From a bacterium (lineage in GTDB: Bacteria > Myxococcota_A > Bradymonadia > UBA7976 > UBA1532), in contig JAUHVS010000466.1 in NCBI GenBank assembly GCA_030424955.1, forward strand, positions 1-5,368: 5,368 nucleotides of DNA. The letters run 5' to 3'. Below, piece after piece: positions 1-5,368 of the stretch. The notes under the pieces are model-generated. The model was not told the DNA's origin, ran no database searches, and saw only the letters and a program-made list of their open reading frames with translations. The position numbers and the translations under genes are program-made. Numbering within the stretch: position 1 is the first letter of the stretch; every line of letters starts with the position of its first letter.

Positions 1-201
1 GCCCACCACGTCGGCCAGGGTCGTGCGCAGGGTCTCGTTGCGCTGCTCCAGGGTGTCGAGCTTCTTGCCCACCAGCAGCCACACCAGCACGAGCGCGGTG
101 ATGAGCAGGGCCGTGCCCAGCCCGCCCACCATCGCCTTTTCGCGGGTGGAGAGCCGCTCGAAGGCGTCAAACATTCGGTCGATCGCGCCGCGATCTGCCA
201 T
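1..201 (-). CDS. gspM: Type II secretion system protein GspM, N-terminal 67 residues (3' end beyond the left edge)
   Basis: Bitopic inner-membrane protein of the T2SS assembly platform. In the family GspM pairs with GspL and helps anchor the GspE ATPase and the pseudopilus base. The start is ATG at 201, supported by a strong Shine-Dalgarno 6 bases upstream; the frame stays open to base 1, giving 67 codons without the end. Visible parts are a short cytoplasmic N-terminus with the RLSTREKAMV segment (residues 17-26), which resembles the conserved pre-membrane motif of GspM. One hydrophobic helix follows at about residues 24-44, ending WLLVGKK. A charged, heptad-like stretch (46-65) probably begins the periplasmic coiled coil. 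The gene lies 13 bases downstream of gspL, the usual L-M order. The C-terminal ferredoxin-like domain is outside the window. The position and motif make GspM the best call; a PilO-like protein is the main alternative, since the families are related. Confidence 0.88.
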   Translation of the reverse strand, partial: MADRGAIDRMFDAFERLSTREKAMVGGLGTALLITALVLVWLLVGKKLDTLEQRNETLRTTLADVVG

Positions 202-207
202 CCGCCG

Positions 208-213
208 CCTCCT
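208..213 (-). promoter_or_regulatory. Ribosome binding site of gspM
   Basis: The minus strand reads AGGAGG followed by CGGCGG and then ATG at 201. This is a near-perfect Shine-Dalgarno at a 6-base spacing, inside the 13-base gap between the gspL stop (TGA, 217-215) and the gspM start. It fixes the gspM start and suggests that gspM can initiate on its own, without overlap coupling. Confidence 0.85.
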
Positions 214-214
214 C

Positions 215-1825
215 TCAGCTACAGGTCGAGCTGGCCGACAGCCGGAACTTGGTCCGGTCGTCCACCGACTTCTCGACCCGCTCCTTGGTCACCCGGGTGT
301 TGTAGCACCGCGTCTTGCGCAGCACGTCCACGATGCGCTCCACGTCGCCGCCGCTGTCCGTCTTGCCGTGCACGATCATCTTCTTGCGGGTCATGTCGAT
401 CTCGACCCGGTCCACGTCGAGCTTCAGGCTGAAGTCGATCTTCTGGCTGAGCTCCATCAGCGTCTCGAAGGCGCTGGACTCTGGGATCAGGCTCTTGTTC
501 TTCACGCCCGCCGAGACCGTGCTGTAGAGCAGGTCCACGTCGTCGCTCTCGAAGCCCAGGATCGGCTCGCTCAGCGCCGCGGTCTGGTTGACCAGCCCCT
601 GGTACTCAGCCTGCAGCACCCGCTCGCGGGTCTTCGCGCCCAGGGCGCCGAGGATGATCATGACCAGCACGGCCACCGCCACCGAGATGACCCGCCCACG
701 CAGGAAGCCGAAGTCGCCGGTGTAGGCGTACTCGCCCTTGCGCAGGTTCATCTGGCTCTGGTGCGCTCGGGCGAAGGCCCGCAGCGACAGGGCCAGCGCC
801 TTGCCCACATAGGGACGCAGCGGCGCCCCGCCACCGGCCAGGCGGTTGGAGGCGCTCGAGAGCGGATCCAGCGGCGTGACCGGGAGGCCGAGGGCCTCGG
901 AGAGGTGCTCGGCCAGGCCGCGCAGCTGCGAGGTGCCACCGGTCAAGAACAGCTGCGAGACCGGCTGCCCCCGGCTCACCTCGAAGGCCACCAAGGAGCG
1001 GTGGACCTCTCGGATCACGGGGCTGAGGGCCTCACGGCAGGCTCGGCTGATCAGCGCCTGCCGGGACGCGGCGCTGGCGTCGTAGTCCACCTGGGTGTCG
1101 TCGCTGCGCGCGGCGACCACGGTGCCCTCGTCGATCTTGCCGCGCTCGGCCTGCTCGGGGGACACCTTGAAGGCCTCGGCCAGGGCCAAGGTGATGTCGC
1201 GGCCGCCACCGACGACGTCGCGCACCAGGTGGGGCTCGCCCTGCTCAAACACCGCGAGCTCGGTGTGCGCGTGCCCGATGTCGAGCACGCCGATGGGGGC
1301 GGCGGCGGTCTCGCCGATGAGCTGGTCGTGCAGGTTGAACCAGGCCATCGGCCCGACGCTGACCACCTTCGGGTCGATCCCCTCGGCGCTCAGCGCCTCC
1401 AGGAACGCCTGGAAGACCGTCTCGCGCACGTAGGCCACGAGCACCTTGCAGGGGCCCGCGTCGCTGCGCTCCACCACCTGGTAATCATAGACGACGTCCT
1501 CGACCTCGAAGGGCAGGGCCTCGTCGAGCTGGAAGGGGAGCACCTGCTCCACCTTCTTGGGCTGCGAGAACGGCAGATCCAGCAGGGCGGTCGACACGGC
1601 CGAGGCCGGCATCGCCGTCATGAGGGTTTCGTTCAGCAGGCCCCGGTGGGTCAGCAGGCGCTTCGCGGCCGCCGCCAGATCGGCGAAGGGCGCGGCGTCC
1701 TCACCGACGGGCGTCACCGGCTCGCTGCCGAACCCCACCAGCTCGTAGTTGCGAAATGTGGTGACCAGCTCACAGACCTTGACGGTATGTGCGCCGAGGT
1801 CGAGTCCAACGACCTTGGTGGCCAT
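215..1825 (-). CDS. gspL: Type II secretion system protein GspL with PilM-like actin-fold cytoplasmic domain
   Basis: Inner-membrane platform protein, 536 aa, that in the family recruits the GspE ATPase on the cytoplasmic side and binds GspM and pseudopilins on the periplasmic side. Residues 1 to about 355 form an actin-like fold resembling PilM: phosphate-1-like VVGLDLGAHTVKV (5-17), phosphate-2-like GVLDIGHAHTELAVF (179-193) and adenosine-type LFLTGGTSQLRGL (292-304). MNLRKGEYAY (359-368) matches the NL..GE(F/Y) segment found just before the membrane in GspL. One transmembrane helix lies at about 378-397. The periplasmic part (398-536) has a helical linker and a likely ferredoxin-like domain, with cysteines at 507 and 535. 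The start chosen is ATG at 1825, whose A is also the last base of the gspK stop (TGATG). A GTG codon lies just before it at 1828 but sits inside the Shine-Dalgarno. At 536 aa it is longer than the roughly 400 aa of enterobacterial GspL. Annotation as PilM alone would miss the membrane and periplasmic parts. Confidence 0.92.
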   Translation of the reverse strand: MATKVVGLDLGAHTVKVCELVTTFRNYELVGFGSEPVTPVGEDAAPFADLAAAAKRLLTHRGLLNETLMTAMPASAVSTALLDLPFSQPKKVEQVLPFQLDEALPFEVEDVVYDYQVVERSDAGPCKVLVAYVRETVFQAFLEALSAEGIDPKVVSVGPMAWFNLHDQLIGETAAAPIGVLDIGHAHTELAVFEQGEPHLVRDVVGGGRDITLALAEAFKVSPEQAERGKIDEGTVVAARSDDTQVDYDASAASRQALISRACREALSPVIREVHRSLVAFEVSRGQPVSQLFLTGGTSQLRGLAEHLSEALGLPVTPLDPLSSASNRLAGGGAPLRPYVGKALALSLRAFARAHQSQMNLRKGEYAYTGDFGFLRGRVISVAVAVLVMIILGALGAKTRERVLQAEYQGLVNQTAALSEPILGFESDDVDLLYSTVSAGVKNKSLIPESSAFETLMELSQKIDFSLKLDVDRVEIDMTRKKMIVHGKTDSGGDVERIVDVLRKTRCYNTRVTKERVEKSVDDRTKFRLSASSTCS

Positions 1826-3234
1826 CACTCCTCCCTATAGTAGAGGGTTCGAATCGTCTGCCCGTCGCGCTTCAGCACGGCGGTCATCGAGCGCGTCATG
1901 TTGCCCACACGGCCGCGAACTTTCAGGCGAAAAATCTGACTGCCGACGGTGACGGAGCGCATGACGCCGTCCCAGTTCACGATGCCGGGGGTCACGATCG
2001 CCTGATACATCTGAGGGTTCAGCCCCGCTTGGGCCAGGATCATGATCTCGGGGCTCATGCCGCCGCCGCCCAGGGCGCCGAAGCCGCCCATGGCTGCGCC
2101 GAGGCCGCCCGCCTGGCCGCCCTGCAGGTTGATCATGAACTGCAGCGGGTTCTGCAGGATCCCGCGGAAGTCATTGATGTTGTTGAACGGGTTCGACAGG
2201 AACCCGCCGCTGAAGATCTTCTGCATCATGCGCTGGCTGCGGGCCTGCACCACGAGCCGGGCGTACGCGTTGATCATGTTCGCGACGTTGTCGGGCGCGG
2301 TGGAGTCCTCGCCGCAGGCCGAGATCTCCATGCGGCTGAAGAACTCCGAGTTGGCCCGGATGACCGAGGCGATGACGTCCGCCTGGGCGGTGTTGATGTC
2401 GATCTTCGGCTGCGACTCGTAGACCGACACGCGGTCCTTCAGGTAGTCGAACATCTCGTCGTCGATGCCGCGGATGAGCCGGAGCTCCTCGACGGTGTCG
2501 AAGGGGGCGTCCTTGCTGCGGTAGCGCACCTCGCCGTCGCGGTAGTAGGCGTCCTCGCCCTCGCCGGCGCCCTCGGCGAGGCTCCAGTTGGCCTCGTCGA
2601 TGTTGATGCGGTTGTCGTCGGCGTCGATCCAGTCGATCAGGTTCCCGATGAGCTCGGCGCGGGTGTACTTCTTGCCGTCCGAGCGCTCCACCTCGAACCA
2701 GGGCGCGATCTGCGGATCGCAGAGCAGGGAGCGCAGCTGGCTGATGACGGTCGTGCGGCTCGAGCAGGTCACCTGAGCGCGCGAGCCGCACCACAGCCCG
2801 GCCAGCCCGATGAAGGCGCTCTCGGGCGTGAGGTTGATCTCCTCCACCTCGCCCTTGCTCAACCCCAGGCCCTCGATGCCCTCAAGCTCCACGCTCAGCC
2901 CGCCCACCGGCAGGTCGATGCGGTTCTTGATGAACACGCCCAGGAGCAGATTGCAGAGCTTCTCGAGGTCGACCTTGGCGCGCACGGCGGCCATGGGGCC
3001 CCACGCCTTGTCGTCCATGCAGGCGCGGGTCATGACCAGGGCGGTGTCGGCCATGGTGTTGGCCCGCATCTCGTCGCGGATGTTCACCCCGGCGTTCATG
3101 TGGGTGCGGGCGTTGTTGCTGAAGTCGATGAGCACCACCGCGAGGATCGCGATGGCCGAGATGACCATCAGCAGCGCGACCCCGCGCTGCGCGCCGGCAC
3201 CGGCCACGGGGTGGTGGGTGTGCTGCTGGCTCAC
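1825..3234 (-). CDS. gspK: Type II secretion system minor pseudopilin GspK
   Basis: Minor pseudopilin of 469 aa; in the family it caps the pseudopilus tip with GspI and GspJ. The leader is 18 residues, His-rich, ending QRG, with predicted prepilin-peptidase cleavage before V19. The mature N-terminus VALLMVISAIAILAVVL has Met, not Glu, at position 5, as is typical of GspK. LIGNLIDWIDADDNRIN (198-211), the acidic GEGEDAYY stretch (224-231) and PFDTVEELRLIRGI (244-257) match the conserved GspK core. A helix-hairpin-helix-like KIDINTAQADVIASV (277-291) follows. NPFNNINDFRGIL (348-360) resembles the second GspK repeat. C-terminal strands (about 431-469) end TLYYREE. A Gly/Ala/Met-rich loop occupies about 371-393. 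It is longer than the roughly 320-330 aa of enteric GspK. Six cysteines (72, 94, 149, 157, 172, 307) should lie in the periplasm. GTG at 3234 overlaps the gspJ stop (GTGA). A GTG at 3207 would give a more usual 9-residue leader but has no visible SD. Confidence 0.93.
   Translation of the reverse strand: MSQQHTHHPVAGAGAQRGVALLMVISAIAILAVVLIDFSNNARTHMNAGVNIRDEMRANTMADTALVMTRACMDDKAWGPMAAVRAKVDLEKLCNLLLGVFIKNRIDLPVGGLSVELEGIEGLGLSKGEVEEINLTPESAFIGLAGLWCGSRAQVTCSSRTTVISQLRSLLCDPQIAPWFEVERSDGKKYTRAELIGNLIDWIDADDNRINIDEANWSLAEGAGEGEDAYYRDGEVRYRSKDAPFDTVEELRLIRGIDDEMFDYLKDRVSVYESQPKIDINTAQADVIASVIRANSEFFSRMEISACGEDSTAPDNVANMINAYARLVVQARSQRMMQKIFSGGFLSNPFNNINDFRGILQNPLQFMINLQGGQAGGLGAAMGGFGALGGGGMSPEIMILAQAGLNPQMYQAIVTPGIVNWDGVMRSVTVGSQIFRLKVRGRVGNMTRSMTAVLKRDGQTIRTLYYREE
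1828..1835 (-). promoter_or_regulatory. Ribosome binding site of gspL, at the gspK/gspL TGATG junction
   Basis: The minus strand reads GGGAGGAG then TG and ATG at 1825. The site lies within the last codons of gspK, whose TGA (1827-1825) shares its A with the gspL ATG. The SD core is rather close to the start: 5 bases if GGGAGG pairs, 2 if GAGGAG pairs. This still favours ATG at 1825 over the GTG at 1828, which would lie inside the SD itself. Confidence 0.75.
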
Positions 3235-4031
3235 TTGATCACCCCGGAGCTGCCGCCGCCGATGCCGCCGGTGGTGGGGGCCTGGCCCTGCTGGATCTGG
3301 CCAGCCTGGGCGGGCGGCAGACCAGCGGCCTCCCGCTTGCGGCCCATGGTGATGGGGCTGATGGGCCGCCGGATGCGGGGCGCCGCCTGGGTGACAAAGC
3401 GGATCGGCTTCCCCCGGCCGTCAGGGGCCTCGAGCTCCAGCGTGACCCGCACCCGCCGGGGCAGGAGCTGGTTGTCCTGAGAGTCCCAGTCGCGCTGCCA
3501 CGCGTCGTCGCCGACCTCCTTGGTGTCGTCCCAGTACTCCACCTTGAACTCCTTCACCCCCTCCACGAGGGGCCAGATCGTGCCCCCATGCTCTGGCTTG
3601 TGGTCGAGGCGGGCGCTCTCGCGCCGGTACAGGGTCTTGCCGCGGTAGGCGCTGCGGCTGTCGCCTGCCTTCAGGAAGTAGTGCACTTCGGCCTGGTCGG
3701 ACTCCTTGGCGTCGGCGTGCATCCGCAGGTGGGCCGTGGTGGCGAAGTACAGCTCGTCCTGCTCGCCCAGGAAGCGCACGATGACGGCCGGCTCCTCTTC
3801 TTGGAACATGTCCTCGAGCTGGGCCCGCAGGAACGCCATGCGCAGCTCGCGGGTGATGCGGAGCATGACCTGGCGGCCCTCGTGGTAGCGGTCGTTGACC
3901 GCGGTCACGCGATCCTTGGTGGCAAACGAGTACTGCATGCTGCGCATGAGCGCCGTGGCGACGCCCAGCAGCAGCACGAGGGCCATCAGCACCTCGACGA
4001 GCGTGAAGCCCCGCTGGGCGCGGCGCCTCAC
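3231..4031 (-). CDS. gspJ: Type II secretion system minor pseudopilin GspJ
   Basis: Minor pseudopilin of 266 aa, part of the I-J-K tip complex in the family. I place the start at GTG 4031, which overlaps the gspI stop as GTGA. The open frame runs on to 4421, but that upstream part is an out-of-frame read of gspI with low-complexity Gly/Arg/His and no leader. From the GTG the protein begins with leader MRRRAQRG, cleaved before F9. FTLVEVLMALVLLLG follows, with Glu at mature position 5. Family-like segments are GKTLYRRES (131-139), LVEGVKEFKVEYWDD (155-169) and the W...W stretch DAWQRDWDSQ (176-185). LPRRVRVTLELE (190-201) then matches the terminal strands of GspJ. After about residue 228 the chain becomes a Pro/Gln/Gly-rich tail ending GGGSSGVIK, likely disordered. 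It is somewhat longer than the roughly 200 aa of enteric GspJ, mostly because of that tail. Confidence 0.92.
   Translation of the reverse strand: MRRRAQRGFTLVEVLMALVLLLGVATALMRSMQYSFATKDRVTAVNDRYHEGRQVMLRITRELRMAFLRAQLEDMFQEEEPAVIVRFLGEQDELYFATTAHLRMHADAKESDQAEVHYFLKAGDSRSAYRGKTLYRRESARLDHKPEHGGTIWPLVEGVKEFKVEYWDDTKEVGDDAWQRDWDSQDNQLLPRRVRVTLELEAPDGRGKPIRFVTQAAPRIRRPISPITMGRKREAAGLPPAQAGQIQQGQAPTTGGIGGGSSGVIK
3237..3246 (-). promoter_or_regulatory. Possible ribosome binding site of gspK within the gspJ C-terminal codons
   Basis: The minus strand reads CGGGGTGATC, which matches 8 of 10 bases of the extended anti-SD complement GGAGGTGATC. The GGAGG-equivalent part lies 7 bases before the GTG start at 3234. 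This supports that GTG, which overlaps the gspJ stop as GTGA, against the in-frame GTG nine codons further in, which has no such sequence. It is weaker than the sites of gspI, gspL and gspM. Confidence 0.5.
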
Positions 4032-4690
4032 TGGCCCACCGGGATGCCCTGCTGGGCCTTCTGAACTTCGTCGATGCCAGCGGCGGCGGCGCCATCGGCC
4101 GGGGGCGGCGTACCGGCCGCGTCGGCCCCCAGGACGGTGACGAAGCGCTCGATGACCAGGGTGCGCTCGCCCACCATGTCCTTCCAGGTGACCTCCAGGC
4201 GCACCTTGCGGATCTGCTCCTCGAGCTGCTGCAGGAAGGTGGGGATCATGGACGTGGCCATGGAGATCTGGCCGACCGCCTGCTCCAGCCCGCCCATGCC
4301 CTCGGCCCCGCCGTTGCCGATGTCGACCCCGGTGAAGCCCGACAGCAGCTGCAGGAACCGCTGCGTGAGCTGCTCCGACGCGCCCTCCTGGATCTCGAGC
4401 TTGTAGGCGCAGGCCTTCCACTTGAAGTTGCGGAAGCCTTCGTCGCGGAAGTCGCCGGACTCACAGTTGTCGAGGGCGTCGATGCTGTCTTTGAGCACGG
4501 TGTGCTCGACGTCGAGCAGCTTGCCCTGCGCCAGGAACGCCGCCTGGCTCACGCGGTTGCTGTAGTCGCTCATCTGAATGGCGACCCCCTCGTGGCCCAG
4601 CAGGGCGGCGAGGGCGAGGATGAGGATCGACATGGCGATCATCACCTCGAGCAGGGTGAACCCGCGGGCGTGGGGGCGGCGGCGGCTCAT
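4028..4690 (-). CDS. gspI: Type II secretion system minor pseudopilin GspI, enlarged
   Basis: Minor pseudopilin of 220 aa; GspI nucleates the pseudopilus tip by binding GspJ and GspK. ATG at 4690 overlaps the gspH stop (ATGA) and has a strong SD. The leader MSRRRPHARG is cleaved before F11. FTLLEVMIAMSILILALAAL follows, with Glu at mature position 5; the LLEVM.A pattern is characteristic of GspI. AAFLAQGKLLDVEHTVL (50-66) matches the conserved post-helix segment where GspI has A..VA...L. KVRLEVTWKD (162-171) and RTLVIERFVTVL (176-187) fit the terminal strands. GspI in enterics and Vibrio is only about 120 aa. The excess here is a helical and Gly-rich insert at about 103-158 and an Ala/Pro/Gln-rich tail at 188-220. 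Cysteines 76 and 94 could form a disulfide. Order and the N-terminal motif make GspI the most likely identity, although the size alone might suggest another pseudopilin such as GspH or PilV. Confidence 0.9.
   Translation of the reverse strand: MSRRRPHARGFTLLEVMIAMSILILALAALLGHEGVAIQMSDYSNRVSQAAFLAQGKLLDVEHTVLKDSIDALDNCESGDFRDEGFRNFKWKACAYKLEIQEGASEQLTQRFLQLLSGFTGVDIGNGGAEGMGGLEQAVGQISMATSMIPTFLQQLEEQIRKVRLEVTWKDMVGERTLVIERFVTVLGADAAGTPPPADGAAAAGIDEVQKAQQGIPVGQ
4035..4040 (-). promoter_or_regulatory. Weak ribosome-binding sequence before gspJ at the gspI/gspJ GTGA overlap
   Basis: Only GGTGGG, 3 bases before the GTG at 4031, resembles a Shine-Dalgarno, and both match and spacing are poor. With the 4-base GTGA overlap, this suggests that gspJ depends largely on ribosomes finishing gspI. 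The downstream leader sequence, not the RBS, is what fixes the start. Confidence 0.3.
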
Positions 4691-5368
4691 CGCCCCTCCT
4701 CCTCGACCTTCTCGGGCTCGGCGAAGCGGCGGGGGATCTCGAGCTTGCCCGAGGTGCGGGTGACCCGGCCGGTCAGCGGGTTGACCTCGAGGGTCATGAA
4801 GGCCTCGTCGCCATCGGTGGTGTAGATGATGGCGGGCTCGACGAAGCCGTTGGGGAAGAAGTGCAGGTACGCGCGGCCGCTCGTGAACAGATCCGTCTGT
4901 CCCGAGGTGATGATGCCGTCGATGCCGATGCCCTTCTCCATCGCGATGCGGGGGATGACCCCATCCTCCTGATAGCTGGCGCGCCGGCTCTTTCGCTTGG
5001 CGCGCTCCTCCTCGTCGAGCTTGGCGTCCTCGTCCTCAAGGGCCTTCTCGAGGTCCTCACCGATGTCGCGCTTCTGGCGGCTCATGAAGATGGGCTGGGC
5101 GCTGGCCTCGACCCAGTAGGCGTCGCCGTCGAGGTCGAAGACGATCCGCATGTAGAGCCCGTGAGCGACCGAGCGGCTGTAGGTGTGGCGGATGGCCGCC
5201 GACAGGCGGTTGGTCTGCGTGCGCAGCTGCGTGCTGGACATGCCGCCCAGGCTCGACACCGCGAGCCCCACCATCAGCACGAGGATACCGAGCGTGATGA
5301 GGATCTCGATGAGGGTCAGACCGCGCGCCCGCCGACGCGCGGCGGACCCGCGGCGTCGGTGAGTGGCG
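4687..5368 (-). CDS. gspH: Type II secretion system minor pseudopilin GspH (FimT/GspH family), start beyond the right edge
   Basis: Minor pseudopilin thought to join the I-J-K tip to GspG. GTG 5280 is internal and cannot be the start: the frame continues upstream through a complete prepilin leader end, RRRARG, cleaved before the Leu codon at 5319. The mature N-terminus is LTLIEILITLGILVLMVGLA, with Glu at position 5. No ATG, GTG or TTG occurs in frame between this and the edge, so the initiation codon lies outside; the visible leader is already 16 or more residues and Arg-rich. The mature part is 210 aa. SAAIRHTYSRSVAHG matches the post-helix segment of the FimT/GspH family, and RAYLHFFPNGFVEPA with the terminal NPLTGRV fit its C-terminal strands. 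A highly charged segment (mature residues about 81-113), acidic then basic, interrupts the globular domain. No GspG-type C-terminal signature is present. Position directly before gspI supports GspH over FimT or GspG. Confidence 0.88.
   Translation of the reverse strand, partial: ATHRRRGSAARRRARGLTLIEILITLGILVLMVGLAVSSLGGMSSTQLRTQTNRLSAAIRHTYSRSVAHGLYMRIVFDLDGDAYWVEASAQPIFMSRQKRDIGEDLEKALEDEDAKLDEEERAKRKSRRASYQEDGVIPRIAMEKGIGIDGIITSGQTDLFTSGRAYLHFFPNGFVEPAIIYTTDGDEAFMTLEVNPLTGRVTRTSGKLEIPRRFAEPEKVEEEGR
4698..4703 (-). promoter_or_regulatory. Ribosome binding site of gspI
   Basis: The minus strand reads AGGAGG, then AGGGGCG, then ATG at 4690. This is a consensus Shine-Dalgarno at a 7-base spacing, lying within the last codons of gspH (the ...EEEGR end). 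It confirms the gspI start and the ATGA overlap with the gspH stop at 4689-4687. Confidence 0.85.

Noticed and set aside
202..214. Terminator or promoter between gspL and gspM
   Set aside because: The gap is only 13 bases and is occupied by the gspM Shine-Dalgarno; there is no room for a hairpin or promoter.
23..1840. Very long plus-strand open frame (605 codons) opposite gspL
   Set aside because: Its first codon positions pair with the third positions of gspL. Stop codons begin with T, so they would need A at a third position of gspL, which is rare in this GC-rich DNA; a long open antisense frame is therefore expected. The product is Leu/Val/His/Arg/Gly-rich low complexity with no recognisable domain, and it runs across the gspK/gspL and gspL/gspM junctions.
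1789..3480. Very long plus-strand open frame (563 codons) opposite gspK
   Set aside because: It has the same phase relation to gspK (first position against third position), so it is explained by GC bias. The translation is repetitive Asp/His/Val/Leu/Ala and has no motif. GspK on the other strand has a clear leader and family core.
4032..4421. Upstream extension of the gspJ frame, giving a 396-residue protein
   Set aside because: The extra part overlaps gspI out of frame, is Gly/Arg/His-rich, and would bury the prepilin leader inside the protein. A type IV prepilin leader must be near the N-terminus, so GTG 4031 is the better start.
3588..4825. Plus-strand open frames opposite gspJ (3588-4064) and gspI (4502-4825)
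   Set aside because: Both show the same first-to-third position phase against the real genes, have biased composition and have no ribosome binding site or domain.
4687..5280. Start of gspH at GTG 5280
   Set aside because: This would cut off the prepilin leader and most of the conserved N-terminal helix, including Glu 5, which are clearly encoded in frame at 5281-5367.
1..5368. A type IV pilus minor pilin operon (fimT/pilV/pilW/pilX with pilM) instead of a T2SS
   Set aside because: The PilM-like GspL domain and FimT-like GspH raise this option. However, the PilM-like domain is fused to a membrane helix and periplasmic domain, GspK-type core motifs are present, and the order H-I-J-K-L-M is the T2SS order.

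Overview
The window is a single minus-strand block of a type II secretion system (T2SS, general secretion pathway) operon. Read in the direction of transcription, from the right edge to the left, the order is gspH (start beyond the right edge) - gspI - gspJ - gspK - gspL - gspM (continues beyond the left edge). These genes fill the whole window. The largest gap between genes is 13 bases. I see no RNA gene, mobile element, repeat array, CRISPR, promoter or terminator.

Organism: the DNA is strongly GC-rich, with G or C at most third codon positions. The proteins are related to, but clearly longer than, the familiar gammaproteobacterial versions: GspI 220 aa, GspJ 266 aa, GspK 469 aa, GspL 536 aa. 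The cytoplasmic half of GspL looks like the type IV pilus protein PilM. This fits a GC-rich Gram-negative of the Myxococcota / former Deltaproteobacteria type, but that placement is inference and the window holds no taxonomic marker gene.

How the genes work together (family knowledge): GspH, I, J and K are minor pseudopilins. Each carries a prepilin leader ending in Gly and a hydrophobic N-terminal helix. I, J and K form the tip complex that primes assembly of the periplasmic pseudopilus, and H is thought to join that tip to the major pseudopilin GspG. GspL and GspM are the inner-membrane assembly platform that links the cytoplasmic ATPase GspE to the pseudopilus. The prepilin-peptidase motif agrees with this: H, I and J keep Glu at mature position 5, while K lacks it, as expected for the tip subunit.

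The genes are tightly coupled. H/I overlap by ATGA, I/J and J/K by GTGA, K/L by TGATG, and L/M are 13 bases apart with a strong Shine-Dalgarno. I, L and M have strong ribosome binding sites; J and K use GTG starts with weaker sites.

I found no undescribed system here. The points worth a second look are lineage-type elaborations of the machine: a charged insert in GspH, an enlarged GspI, Gln/Gly/Pro-rich tails on GspI and GspJ, a Gly-rich loop and six cysteines in GspK, and PilM-like nucleotide-site motifs in GspL.
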